From: Oryza sativa Japonica Group
Lineage: Eukaryota; Streptophyta; Magnoliopsida; Poales; Poaceae
Assembly: GCF_034140825.1 (NCBI RefSeq)
Contig: NC_089045.1
Span: 2,352,501 to 2,416,500 of the forward strand
Direction of reading: 5' to 3'
DNA length: 64,000 nt
The notes under the pieces were generated by a model. The model had not been told where the DNA came from, did no database searches, and worked only from the letters and a program-made list of their open reading frames with translations. This document shows, in pieces, positions 21,301 through 33,526 of this stretch. The stretch's first letter is position 1. Every line of letters begins with the position of its first letter. A program made the translations under genes and the position numbers.

Positions 21301-21987
21301 GATTCTAGGGTTGACCTTGGATCCCTATATGCATTCCTATTGGACTTCGACACGATACAAGCCCCAACGGGTCCAAAGACTATGACGCGTCACTATGATA
21401 GATTCTGGACGTCGTTTTGTTTTGATGATTACCGTTGACTTGGAAGGAATTTTTATGTGAGACCATATTCATTGGAAAGATGATCTCATTAGCTTTCCAT
21501 ACATATGTAAAACGTCAAGAGCAGAGTCCGAATGAAATCCGGGCGATGATTCTAATGCAGATTGTTCCTGTAGTCCGAGGTGGACTTGAACTTGATATAA
21601 GTTCAGCCTCCATCTTAAATTGAATGCTTATGACAGCCTTGTCCATCTCCTAGCCTCTGTTTAAGTGCTATCTGGTCATCGGCATAGTTTCAAAATCACA
21701 TTAAGAAGTACTTAGTAATGAGGTTACCTGTAAATTTAATTGTCGGATGTGAGCTATTATACCTTGCATAGCAACTTGAGGTTGAGTGTATCCGAAAGAA
21801 TGATGTCCTTATGAGTGATATAGGTATACCAAGTAGTTTTTATTGTTTTTAATGAAGCTGTAAATTTTTCGCAGTTATTCATAGCACAACCTTTATAATA
21901 ATTGGTTGTAAAGCCAGAACGAAAAACAATATTTTTTTAAAAAAAACAATGAGCATGAGCATGTAGGTCATTGGAATTGAATGAGTA
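21301..21987. other. Intergenic region, no gene seen
   Basis: AT-rich sequence between the LTR element and the hAT-type MITE. It has short ORFs only and no recognised similarity. Confidence 0.55.
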
Positions 21988-21995
21988 CTCTGAAT

Positions 21996-22231
21996 CAGGG
22001 TTTCCCAAACCGCCGGGGCCGGGGTTATCGCGCCCCAGCGGTAAGCAAGGTTACCGCGCGGTAACCGTGAAAAACCGTATGAAACCGCGCAAAATTTATC
22101 AAAAATTCAAATTATTTTTTAAATTTATTTGAATTTGAGGAGGTTACCGCGGTATTTTATATTACCGTACCCCCGCAGTAAGCCCAGTAACCGCGGTAAC
22201 CGCGCGGTTACCGGCGGTAAGTCGAACCCTG
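21996..22231. mobile_element. hAT-type MITE
   Basis: The 236-bp element has ends CAGGGTT/AACCCTG and an interior full of GGTTACCGCGG-type inverted motifs. It is flanked by the perfect 8-bp duplication CTCTGAAT (21988-21995 and 22232-22239), the hAT hallmark. It has no coding capacity. Confidence 0.9.
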
Positions 22232-22289
22232 CTCTGAATCTCTTATCCTTCAGAAATGCAGAGTTTGTAGTGCAGAAGACATCAATTGA

Positions 22290-22616
22290 GGCTGTGTTTA
22301 GTTCCCTTCAAACATCCAAAAATTCCGTCACATCAAATGTTTGGATATATGCATGGAGCATTAAATGTGGACGAAAAAAAATTGCACAATTTGCATGTAA
22401 ATTGCGAGACGAATCTTTTAAGCCTAATTACGCCATAATTTGATAATATGGTGCTACAGTAAACATTTGCTATGACGGATTAATTAGGTTTAATAGATTC
22501 GTCTCGCAGTTTACAGACGAAATCTATAATCTGTTTTATTATTTGTCTACATTTAATATTTCAAATGTATGTCCGTATACGATAAAAAAAATTTGGGCAT
22601 GAAACTAAACATGGCC
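22290..22616. mobile_element. Tourist-like MITE (copy 1 of 2 in the window)
   Basis: The 327-bp element has ends GGCTGTGTTTAGTT and AACTAAACATGGCC. It is flanked by TGA (22287-22289 and 22617-22619), a 3-bp duplication as in PIF/Harbinger-derived MITEs. The same family recurs inside the PINOID intron (52161-52490) in the opposite orientation. It ends about 170 bp upstream of the CA1Pase start codon. Confidence 0.85.
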
Positions 22617-22784
22617 TGAATTTGTTACCACTGTACGCCTAATGAGTCCAAACGCGTAATTTGGTTAGTACGCTTCCACCTCTTCCTATGGCAAAATGCC
22701 AAAAATCTTCGCGGGAAACCCAACCCAAACCACACAACCCTTTTCCGAGTCTAACAACAAAAAAAATCCCATCTCGCTTCACCC

Positions 22785-25782
22785 ATGCTCCTCCTCGCTC
22801 CCTCACCAGCGGCGGCGGCGGCCGCCGCTCGCCGGAGGAAGGTCGGTGGATCAGCCCTCCGCGTCCGCTGCTCGAGCGTGCGGGAACTGGAGAGATCCCC
22901 GAACCCTCGTCCGGGGGAGCGGCTGCCGCCGCTGCGGGAGGCGAAGCGGGTGGTGCTGGTGCGGCACGGGCAGAGCACCTGGAACGCGGAGGGGCGGATC
23001 CAGGGGAGCTCCGACATCTCCGTGCTAACGCCCAAGGGCGAGTCGCAGGCGGAGACCTCCCGCCTCATGCTCCTCTCCGACTCCTTCGACGCCTGCTTCA
23101 CCAGCCCGCTCGCCCGCTCCCGCCGCACCGCCGAGATCATCTGGGCCGACCGCGACGACGACCTCATCCCGGACTCTGACCTCCGCGAGATCGATCTCTA
23201 CTCCTTCCAGGTTGGGATACTTCTCGGGTATTAGGTTGCTCACAGGATGTTCGTGCAAATGCCTGAACGGATGTATGCTTGGTTGGTATCACTGTCTGAA
23301 TATTTGCAGGGATTGTTGAAGAATGAAGGGAAGGAGAGGTATGGAGTTATCTACCGGCAGTGGCAGAAGAACGCGGCCAACTTCAGCATTGATGGGCACT
23401 ACCCAGTGCGGGAGCTCTGGGACCGCGCACAGAACTGCTGGGAGAGGATCCTGGCACATGAGGGCAAGTCGGTGCTTGTTGTTGCACATAATGCAGTGAA
23501 CCAGGCTCTTGTTGCCTCTTCGTTGGGTTGGTGCCACTAGGCTTTGCTGTTGATTCTATAGTTCCAAGGTTGTGCCCAATTGATCTCTGGTTTACTGGTT
23601 TTCGCATTTAGGACTTGGCACAGAGTACTTTCGGATTCTACTTCAGAGCAATTGTGGTGCTAGTGTGCTGGATTTCACCCCTCAGGCTGGTGGAGGGCCT
23701 CCAGCTGTATGCCTTAACCGCTTAAATCAGGTGTGTGTGTGCATGTGTGTAACTTTCAGTTGGATGGATGTTTTTTTTTTCCTTTTAGTAGTATGCCTTG
23801 CCTAATGCAAGTTTCGTACCATCTTCTGGATAAGTAAAATAAAATAATTTTGTGTCAAAACAGAACTACAGGTGGAAAACCAGTAAATATAGGATTTAAT
23901 TGTGTTTCCATGTTTGCAGACGCCAAATTCTCCTGTTGCCTCAGGAAGTTCTGCAGGGAGAAAGACAAGCAAGAGGATTATCCTAGCATGTCAAGGAGCT
24001 ACACAGAACAGTGCAGAGGTATATATTCTCATTTGTGCATCCATGCTTGCATGAAAAAAAAAGCGCTTTTTCTATGGATCAAAATGTGAAAGCAAAGATA
24101 ATTCACTGGAGAAACTGTGTACATTGATTTCAAGTATAGAAGGGATACCTTAAGAAATCCTTAAAACGGTAATGAAGGGATTTGAACCCATGACCTTAAC
24201 TATCTTAACCTGTGCTCTAAAACTGGCTAAATTTATGCACCTTTTATGGATCAATACGAGCCACCTACTATTTTCCTGGAGGTCTGCTTTGTAGTTCTTT
24301 AAATTTAATTTGGGAAATTAAGTGAATCAATCTCATTTGTTCAAGTATTGTACTAAAAAACTAAATTAAAAATTCGAGTATAAGTTGTATAAGGAAAGGT
24401 TTTTATTATATTTCTGTAAAGAGTACCCCCAGGTAGACAATATTTACCTGTTGAGCTTTGCTGCTTATGTATGTAATTACACTGTTTCTATTACAGATTG
24501 GTGTCAGTGGAATGGGGTATGCACCGCTTAACATGCTTGGGATTATACAGGTAATTTTCTTCTTTGTATTGCAAACTGTATATTTCATTATTCTAACTAA
24601 AACCTAAGCTCATTACTGGCCAAATGTTTTCAGTCTCAGAAGACTGCAGAACTACTTTTAGATCAAAAGGTAAATGGTATTCTCTGTAGCCCACAAGTTG
24701 CAGCATTTGATACTGCTACTACTATATGCGAGGTAACTACATTCTGAAGTCTGAACAATTTGCAAAGTTTAGTCCAATGCATTATCGTTTTATTGTTATT
24801 ACCTGCTTGATCTAACCATAGTAGAGTGAATTGTAGGTTCAAGAGGCTGCAGATTGCTTAGGTGCTGACTGTGTGCCTCGTTATGTGGAAATGAAGAAAC
24901 TGCTAGAACTAGAAATTGATGATGCCTTCCAAACAAAGCAAAAGGTTAGACCATTTCCACGTTCCATGGCTTCTGTCACAGTAGCTTTACTAGTGCATAG
25001 AATATTTGAAGATCCTGTACATGCCTTGAAAATCCACACTTGCAATAGATGGCAGGGCTATCTGCCTATTCATTAAAGAGAGTAGTGTTTTACACTATAC
25101 TAATAGCGCCTCTACCAGGCAGACACACCAAGTTGACACCCACAAAGGAACCCAAAACACACCATCACCCCCACGCAAGGCACCCTAGCCTGGGAAAGAT
25201 TGAAAACACTTTTTGGAGATCAATATTTGCAAAGATAATGCAAAGCACAACATTTAGTGATCAGATCTATAATGAGTGCTTGCCAGCCACCATATTCTTC
25301 TTGCTAAAGCTATCCCATCTTATGTACATACTGGCTGGTTGCTTGGTTACCTGGAAATTTTAATAGCTCCCTGCATTTCGTGGGGTGTTCAAATAACACT
25401 TGGTTTTCTTCTGTAGAGCTTTGGAGAAATAGCTCAGTCTGGGTGGCTGGGCAGCATGGAATACAAAACTCTGGAGGGGCTATGGAACCAGTCGAAAGCT
25501 GCATGGCAAGCCTTGCTAAATGAGTTGCAAGATGATACTTCAGAAAGAATTCTGGTGGTCGTAGGACATCCGGGTATAAATCTAGCATTGATTTGCAGGT
25601 GTCTGGATTTAACGATGGACTACATGTCATCTTTTCATCTAGACGATGGCAGCATCAGTGTGATCGATTTCCCAGATGGACCAAAAGGAAGAGGTGTTGT
25701 CAGATGCACAAATTACACAGCCCATCTAGGAAGATGGTCAATACCTATTACCAGGACCATGGAAACTGATGAAGAGTTCTAA
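22785..25782 (+). CDS. 2-carboxy-D-arabinitol-1-phosphatase-like protein, plastid
   Basis: Eight exons with GT-AG borders (22785-23210, 23310-23526, 23612-23730, 23920-24018, 24497-24550, 24634-24732, 24837-24944, 25417-25782) give 495 residues. The first 50 residues are rich in Ala, Arg and Ser without acids, like a chloroplast transit peptide. The first histidine-phosphatase (phosphoglycerate-mutase-like) domain has LVRHGQSTWN (His61 is the phospho-acceptor), SPLARSRRTAEII and VVAHNAVN (His202). A second, related domain starts near residue 240. There RHG is replaced by ACQGATQN, so its first catalytic His is lost, although VVGHPGINLAL is kept. CA1Pase removes phosphate from the night inhibitor of Rubisco, and the homologue At5g22620 is annotated this way. 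The exact substrate cannot be proved from sequence. All exons are open and in phase, so the gene looks functional. Confidence 0.93.
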
Positions 25783-28700
25783 CTTCCTGCAAGGTAATGT
25801 TCTGGTGTAACATCCTTCAGGAAAGCTAAGTATGTCAATATCTTATACTGATGTACATACTGGCATCTTGATTAATATCTGTAGATCTGATATGTAAATA
25901 GCATCCTTCTTTCAAACAAAAGGAATATGTAAATAACCTTTTTTTCTGAAGCTAAACAGTAAAAGTATCATACTGTTTATATGTAAACATCATTTCATAT
26001 CCACCACCATTGTGTTACCGCTGTTTGAGTATCTTCCTCGCCGGCCCAGCCGGCTGGCTGCCTTCCACGGGAGCATGTTGCCTTCGCCTCGTCCATCCTG
26101 TCACCACGCTCATTGGCGTCCTCTATGCTGATCCCTGCGGCTGCCGTTTCCCTCATCCAGTGTGCCACCTTTGGACTACTCGCTGCAGCGGGCATGATTG
26201 CAGTTCTCTCTGCTGCTCGCGTCAGGCATTGGGTGATTGAGTCCATGGTGAATGGTGTTGCTGCTGCCTAATTTCTGTCACAACCACGAGGTTGGCGTGT
26301 TCCAGGTATGTGGGCGTGTTCACTACTTCATTCCTGATACACAATTTTGTTAACATAAACAGTAATTCATATTTTCTTACAAACTGAATCGTAAGTTTTA
26401 ATTTTTAAATTTACATTTCTTAGATTAGAGCAGAAGCGGTCTCTGTTAATGAAATCACCATTGCATCAACTGCACAGACCTATATGATTAAGGTACAAAA
26501 GTTTTCCGGTTCAGTCAGTAGACTCAGTACTGTAAACCGCAATGATGTGTGTGTCACCCTCACCATGGGCAAGCCATACTGTAACCATAAATCTGTTGTA
26601 CTACAGGGAAGGCCATGGCTGTCATTGTGTCATAAGAAAACAGGGCTCATTAGACTGCTTCTGCAGTCAAGAGCTGCGTCGGTGCAGACAATCTTCCATG
26701 GACAAAGGGCCTGGTACGCAGCATGAAATGGACACTATCACTATGTTTGTAGGTGTCTTCCTCTATCTACATTGTCTGCCTTGTTCTTTCTGTAAGTTGG
26801 GTTCGGCCCTTGGTGTTATCTGCGCCTGCAAGGGGCAGGAGATTATATGACTATCATATGCGAAGATATTTCTCATTTGGATAGAAGAGATTTAGGTGAG
26901 AGCTCAAACAAGGAATTATCTTGAGGTGTTATGGTGAAGCATATGGAGAGGATAAGAAAGAGGTGGGCACAACTTTGAACGTAAAAAGATGCATGCTGGA
27001 GCTCAGATTCACATCGGGTTCGAACTTGAAGTGTGAGCAATGGTGGCGACTGGCGAGGTGATTGACGATCCTGAAGAGTCGGTTTGTGATCTACTATGAA
27101 GTTTGTATTGACTATTAATCACAGTAAGGTTGCATACGAGTCCCAACGGGCTTCTGTACATCTGCAACCTGTGAGTACAATACAAGTGATGCAAACAACT
27201 GCAGAGACAATGCTTAATTTGCAACCTAGGTATTGTGAGCTGTCCGGGCCGCTGGGACTTCTCTGCTATCTTTTCCTGTGTCTACATTTTATGCAGGAAC
27301 TTTTGCATAGTTGGTAGATGTTTATATCAAGCAGAGAAGAACCATATTCCCATCATTAATAGTTCTGGACCATCCAATATATACTGTCTCAGAACTCATA
27401 AACATGTACCTACTGTGTCCTTTTCGTTGGCAACCATGGTTTCATTTTTATAGCTAACTGTACTGTAGTTACCAAACTCATCATTTTTGTGCCAACAACA
27501 CTTCAGTTCATCAGAGTCAAGCTCAAATAGGGAGTGTTTATCTGCACATGCAGTACTCAATTTCATGGTAGTTATATATTTATTTCTGCAGCATAATGGC
27601 TTACCGATGCATGGCTAGGTTCCAAAATCACTTGATTTTCTTGATTTACGAGATGGAGTTTTGCCTGTTCTGTGGAATGAACCATATTAAAGCGGTCCAA
27701 AAAATAGGCATCAGTTTAGTCTCATATTTAACTTAAGGTTTAGCATGTAAGCTAGATGTCTCTTTTTGTTTGACTTTGCCTCTCTTGATGAGTGTACCAT
27801 CATATTTTCCTACTGATCTTGGATAACTGACTCATGAAGGGAAATGTTGTTTATTCAATGCACATAAGGATACCTATTTCTTGTTGCCAGAAAGGTCCTA
27901 ATCCTACTGCAGGTACTGTAAACTGTTCAAGATGGGGTTATCTCATGCTTTAGGCTACTAATATGAAGCCATATACATCAATGGCTTCCCCAAAAGGGTA
28001 TAATGATGAGCACTAACAATTTACCTATCCGTATGGGCAGTACAACTTATCTGTAGAGTTCCAAGACAATGCCAGTTTATGTTACTCCCCTACTCGGTAA
28101 TTGTGGGTGCGTCAACTTGATTTCAGTTTTGGCAAGGTAGTATAGAATGGAATCATATTACTGTTGAAGGATTCTTTAATGTCAAGCTAAACAATGGGCC
28201 CATCATGGAATGGAAACTTCTCACACTGATCTGATCAGCAGATTATTATTTTGAGCAATTTCAACTTGCAGCTAGCATGGGGATGTTCCAACTTCAACTG
28301 CACAGAAGAAGACAAGTTTGTTTTCAACTGGTATGCCTTTATTTGGAAATCTGAATTTTTATCCAATATTTCTCTCTTATTTTTAGTAGGTATGATCAGA
28401 GAAGGCTTTGTACTCTCTCGTCAACTGCCTTGTTGCAGTCAGTTAGAGTTATATATATTCACTCGAACTGCATAATATTATCTAGCAGCTTGTTCAGTAG
28501 ATTAGAAACATAAATGCCTCCTACGTCAACTTGTGCTTGCTGTATCTTTAAAAACTGCAGCGTTATCTTTTCCTAGTTTAACAAAAAGACAAAAGAAACT
28601 GTCCCCGCTACACACGGTTTGATGGTTATGCTGCTAAAAATATCATGCAGCATGATATATTACTGTTTGCCTCTTCGTTTTGTTGGCAGTTGGCAATGCA

Positions 28701-30748
28701 GTCGTTTATGCTCTTGCCAACTGGACTAAATCCACTGGAGCTGTAGATCATTCCGTGTGAAGACCCACATTATCGGAGTATCACAAAATAGACATTATAA
28801 ACTTAAGTATATTATTTTGTTTTTGCTGGTTGAAAACTAACAAATTGCGGTCGATGATTTTCAGGGTTCCTTGTTCCCTTGCTGTCAGCTGAATGTCTCA
28901 TTTCAGCTTTACCACGTATGCCTCTTTTGTGTTTTCTGTACTTATAATATTTGCATTGTCAAGTTGTCCTAGTTTAGTCAAAAAGAGAAAAAAAAAAGAA
29001 AGTAAGAAAAGAAACCGTGTTCAGTGTACATTGGTCATCTTCAGTTATTAAAACATACAAGTAGACTATTTGCCTCTTCCACTTTCTGGCAATACATTTA
29101 TCTTCTTGCCAGCTGGATTGAATCATGTAGATCGTTGTGTGAAGAGCCACCCTATCTGATGTATCAGATGAAAAAACCTATTAACTTGCTGTGTTAACAT
29201 TTGATTTTTGTTCTTCCCCGGTTGTCGAAAGCTAAAGAGAACTGCTGTCTATCATTTTCAGGGATCCTTTGCTTTCCTTATTTTCAGGTGAGTGTCCCAT
29301 TTCTCCATTACCAACTTAATGCAAGGGACAGCCCTTTTTTTCTCATCGAATCTAAAAACAAAGTCAACAAACCTTGCTCCAATTTTCTAATGCCTCTGGG
29401 ATCAAGTGCCTGGTTTTCCGTGCCCGATGAATGAATCACACTCTCACACCCCAAAGCAGATTGTCCTCCCATGACTCAATTTAGTATACTTCAGTTCAGC
29501 ATTTTTATAACCCATACTATTTTGTATTCTCGCATCTCTGATCAGACTGATTCATTATTCATGGACCAATGGGCCATCTGCTCTGCAGGGTCAGCATAAG
29601 CACAGCAGGTTAGCCCATTCGTTCTCTATAATCTGGCGTATTCTTTCAGTTAGTGGGTTAAACGCAATGATCAGGTGAAAAGGGTGCAAATTGATGAGAT
29701 TACGGTCACATTTCCGTGCAACCCTTTTTTATCTGCCATGTGTGCGTTGGAGTTTTGCTATTTAAGAGCGAATAGTACAGTGATTGTGCTGGTTCCTTCA
29801 TTGTTGAATCATCTCTCAACAGCAATACGGGCAACTTTCAGAGAAATTCAGACTTGAGCCCAAGAGACAAGGGGGACAAGTTCTTTTTGCTTCATTTCTA
29901 ATTCACCATCACGCTTTCCACGACGTTCGTTTGGTTACTTAGTTAATCCTCAATAATTGGGGAGGTGAAACCCTTTTTGGTTTATGATTAAAACCTGTAG
30001 GTAACAAGGTGACAAACCTGGCATAGTATTCCATTGGATTTGTGAATCTTGAGAGGGTTGGTGGTGATGGCCTATGCTTTGATGTATGACCGTACTGATG
30101 CGTAGTACCGTTCCTTTTGCATCATCATACATGTCACCAGGGACCATGACCAAATGCATGATCCACCGGTTCCATCTCCCCAGGTTGATCGGTCTCATCC
30201 AACATATATTGCCTCTACTTTCATCTTCATGTTAAGCTAATTTTGTTACTACTACTGAAACTATGCCCCCATTGCCTGCACAAAAGTCAGCTCACAGTGA
30301 AGAAAACACTACTAGCACATGGAAATAAAGATGAAAGATGCCATAATACATGTGTCCTCAGACCATTTGACCTCAAAGTTTTCAATATGCTAGTATTTGT
30401 TTCATTTAAGTTATGAGGGAGGTGAGGGTTTGTCCCGTTCCGGTTTTATTCTACCATATTCTTTTTTTAATGTCAGAACGAGCGGCATCTGCGCACAAAG
30501 TGTAAGAGCTGAAATCGCTACATTTCCTATTATTATATTAAATATTTTAGTATAATTTTATAGCTCAAGTTCTGACCTTGGAAAATTTCCTGAACCCACA
30601 GGATTGGAGAGGCAGCCATGTCAGGATCAGTGGCGGTATTCTGTCTGTACCCAGATGACCTGACTCCAGTGACTCGTGAAGGTGAAGAGAAGCCGCACAA
30701 GCAGGTGATGATCTTTTCTTTTTTTTAATTAGGAACTTAAAAAGTCTA
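25783..30748. other. 5-kb stretch without a recognisable gene
   Basis: After the CA1Pase 3' UTR there is no long ORF, and I see no splice-linked coding chain. A GC-richer patch at about 26030-26260 encodes no protein I recognise. The main structure is the diverged duplication at 28556-29330. Many spliced-looking CAG/GT pairs suggest a possible non-coding transcript or long 3' leader, but nothing decides this. Confidence 0.5.
28556..29330 (+). repeat. Diverged tandem duplication, about 400-bp units
   Basis: Two successive blocks (about 28556-28920 and 28960-29330) share an ordered series of words: CCTAGTTTA, TTTGCCTCTTC, CTTGCCA(A/G)CTGGA, GTAGATC(A/G)TT, GTGTGAAGA, TGATTTTCAGGG/TCATTTTCAGGG and GTGTC/ATGTC(T/C)CATTTC. 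The order is kept with moderate divergence and small indels, which indicates an old tandem duplication. Confidence 0.75.
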
Positions 30749-30989
30749 CTCCCTCCGTCAAAAAAAAAAAGACAAACCCTGGTTTCTGTGTTCAACGTTT
30801 GACTGTTCGTCTTATTTGAAAAGTTATGAAAAAAATTAAAAAAAATAAGTCACGCATAAAGTATTAATCATGTTTTATCATCTAACAACAACAATGAAAA
30901 TACTAATTATAAAAAAATTTCATATAAGACAGACAGTCAAACGTTGGCACGGGAACCCACGGTTTGCCTTTTTTTTTGGACGTAGGGAG
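30749..30989. mobile_element. Stowaway-like MITE
   Basis: The ends are CTCCCTCCGTC and GACGTAGGGAG, with internal inverted AAACCCTGG / CCACGGTTT arms and TA on both sides (30747-30748 and 30990-30991). 241 bp, non-coding. Confidence 0.85.
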
Positions 30990-31026
30990 TACGTATTTTC
31001 CGGTTGGATGTAGCCTTTTTAAATTA

Positions 31027-31261
31027 CTCCATCCGTCCTATTTTAAGTGGAACCATGAGTTTCCGTATCCAACTTTTATCGTTTGTTTTATTTGAAATTT
31101 TTTTATAATTAGTATTTTTATTGTTATGAGATGTTAAAATATGAATAGTATTTTATGCACGACTTATGTTTCTAAATTTTATTAAAATTTTTTTAAATAA
31201 AACAGACGATCAAAGTTGGGCACGTAAAATCATGTTTGCACTTAAAGTGGGACGGAGAGAG
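31027..31261. mobile_element. Stowaway-like MITE
   Basis: The ends are CTCCATCCGTCC and GGACGGAGAGAG (one extra purine), with TA on both sides (31025-31026 and 31262-31263). It lies 36 bp beyond the previous MITE. 235 bp. Confidence 0.82.
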
Positions 31262-31281
31262 TAGGAACTTAGCCTAACTAC

Positions 31282-31370
31282 TAGTCCGTCCCCAAAAAAA
31301 AAGGTAAACCCTAACTACGAATCTGGACACACATGACATGCTGCATGTGTCTAGATTTATAGTCAGTATT
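31282..31370. mobile_element. Truncated Stowaway-like MITE
   Basis: A left end (AGTCCGTCCCC) and an internal hairpin (AATCTGGACACACATG against its inverse) are present. The right terminus is missing. It lies right after the second MITE. Confidence 0.55.
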
Positions 31371-32509
31371 GACATGCTACTCAGTTCATTGCAACCAATT
31401 TTTGCCCTCTCACTCCGACTCGTCCAACACTCTGTCCGAGAGCGTCCCATTCTCCTCCGTGGTTGCATGGAGACACATGCATTTTGCCTCAACAGTTGTT
31501 CTCCCATGTTATGCAGCTCATCATCTCATCGCATCCTCCTCCTCGTCACCCCTCCTGCCCCATCCTCCCAACCACTCGTGACTGCAGCTGGATGGCGACG
31601 CCGTCTAATCCATCTATCTTCGTGCGCCAAATGCATCATGGCACCATCATCATGGTATGGCCCCTCCTCCCCTGCATGCCCAAAGGATGAACGGACCCAC
31701 CAAAAGCCCTCATAATAATTTTAAAAAAAAATTGATTTACTCGAAGCTAAAAAGAAGATTGTGCGGTCGAGATCTAGATTACTTGTGGATAAATGGGTGA
31801 CGGTACTTTCTCGTCTGATTAGGCTTGCTTATTGTCGGTAAGGACGTAGTAGAATCATCGTTTTTCTTTTGATAGGATTTCAGGGAAGCTAAAGATTTTT
31901 CTCTAGTTTTCATTTCTTTAAACATGTGATAAGAGATGGAATACAGAAAGGTTTGCACGTTAGTACGTGTGTATGTGTAATCGTAAGAGTAAAATCAAAT
32001 CACATATAGCTAATTAAAAAGAGGTGAAAAAGGTAGAATGACGCTAAAAAAAAGAGAGAAGAGAATGCGGTCGAGATCGGGTTTACTTGTCGTGCATAAA
32101 TGGGTGAAAAGATTGTTTTCTCATTTTTTTTGTCATTAGTATATTACAACACAGGAATTTCACGCGAATTTAATTTATTATTATATCCAAGGGGTATTTT
32201 TTCCCACGTGATTCCGGAAAAAAACATCTCCACTCGCACTCCTGTACGGTCGATCGGACGGTCCACGTCGCGCGAGTTGATGATCCAACGGTCGTCATCG
32301 TCTCAGGCAGACTTAAAGGCTTCCTCCTCCCCAACCTCTGCTCCGGCAGTTACCAGTTGAGCAGCCTCGCCGCCGTCTCCGCCTCCGCTATTATGAGTTC
32401 CACTCCTCCACCACCGTAACCTCTACTCTACTAGCCCCACCTCCTCCTCCTCCTCTTCGCCGCCGCCGCCTCCGCCTCCGCCGCCGCAGATCTCGCCGCG
32501 GTAGCGGGA

Positions 32510-33526
32510 ATGGTGAGCGCGTCAAGCCTGCTGCTCCCGTCGTCCGTGCGGGACTTCGCCTCCTGCATCGGCGACGGAGCCGTCCGCGTCGCCGACGTCG
32601 CGGCGTGCACCGCGCCGTCCTCCACCCGCGTCTCCACCTGCTCCTCCTCCTCCTCCACCACCGCCTCCTCCTCCTCCCCGACGCTCTCCGTCACCGTCTC
32701 CTACCGCGCCACCCTGCTCGCGGCCCCCGCGCCGCCGCTGCAGCTCCGCCTCACGTGGGGACACTCCCCGCTCGGCCCCACGCTGTCGTTCGCGCCGTCG
32801 CCCACCGCCCGCGCCATCCAGCTCCGACGGAGGAGGGGCTCCCGCTCCCTCCCCTCGGGCTCCAGCTCCGGCGACGAGAACGGGGGTGGTGGTGATGAGT
32901 CCGGTACTACCACGCCGCCCCCGCCCCCGCCGCTCGCGCTGTTCTGGGATCTCACCGCCGCGCGGTACGACCCCGCGGCGTCGTCGCCGGAGCCGGTGTC
33001 CGGGTACTACGTGGTGGCGGTGGCCAGCGCGGAGGTGGTGCTCGCGGTGGGCGACCTGGCGGCGGAGTTCGTCAAGGCTAAGTTCGAGGGCCAGATCCCG
33101 CGCGCCCGCGTCGCGCCCGTCTCGCGCGTGGAGCGCGTCGTGGTGTCCGACCCGGCGGCGATGCACGCCGCGCGCGTCCGGTTCGCGGAGGGCGGGCCCG
33201 AGCACGAGGTCAGCGTCAGCTGCGCGCCCGCCGCCCCCGGCTCCGGCGGCGGAGGGGACGAGCTGTGGGTGTGCGTCGACGGCAAGCGCGCGGTGCAGGC
33301 GTGCCGGCTGCGCTGGAACTTCCGGGGGAACCAGACGGTGTTCGTCGACGGCGCCCCCGTCGACGTGATGTGGGACCTCCACGGGTGGTGGTTCCGGGAG
33401 CCGCCGGGCTGCGCGGTGGTGATGCTCCGGGCGAGGAGCGCGCTCGAGAGCCGCCTATGGCTGGAGGAGGAGGCCGCCGCGCCGGGATTCTCCCTCATCG
33501 TGCAGGCGTTCAAGTCGCCACCCTGA
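32510..33526 (+). CDS. DUF868 family protein
   Basis: This intronless gene encodes 338 residues. The family pattern is clear: MVSASSLLLPSSVRDFASCIGDGAVRVAD at the N-terminus is split here into its key words (SVRDFA, GDGAVRVAD). It is followed by the strand-rich LFWDLTAARY, SGYYVVAVASAEVVLAVGDL, the AKFEGQIPRARVAPVSRVE block and WNFRGNQTVFVDG near the end, with a VDVMWDLHGWWF turn. Ser/Gly/Pro-rich loops interrupt the domain. DUF868 proteins are plant-specific and of unknown biochemical function; no catalytic motif or targeting signal is obvious. The start is the first ATG after a CT-rich leader, and the length is normal for the family. Confidence 0.93.
   Translation: MVSASSLLLPSSVRDFASCIGDGAVRVADVAACTAPSSTRVSTCSSSSSTTASSSSPTLSVTVSYRATLLAAPAPPLQLRLTWGHSPLGPTLSFAPSPTARAIQLRRRRGSRSLPSGSSSGDENGGGGDESGTTTPPPPPPLALFWDLTAARYDPAASSPEPVSGYYVVAVASAEVVLAVGDLAAEFVKAKFEGQIPRARVAPVSRVERVVVSDPAAMHAARVRFAEGGPEHEVSVSCAPAAPGSGGGGDELWVCVDGKRAVQACRLRWNFRGNQTVFVDGAPVDVMWDLHGWWFREPPGCAVVMLRARSALESRLWLEEEAAAPGFSLIVQAFKSPP

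Noticed and set aside
25990-28500. Protein-coding gene in the stretch after CA1Pase
   Set aside because: The short frames (about 26010-26240, 26484-26850 and others) share no domain, no consistent splice chain and no codon bias.
32522-33382. Minus-strand open frame of 286 codons opposite the DUF868 gene
   Set aside because: It is a low-complexity Arg/Gly/His frame caused by third-position GC. The plus frame matches a known family.
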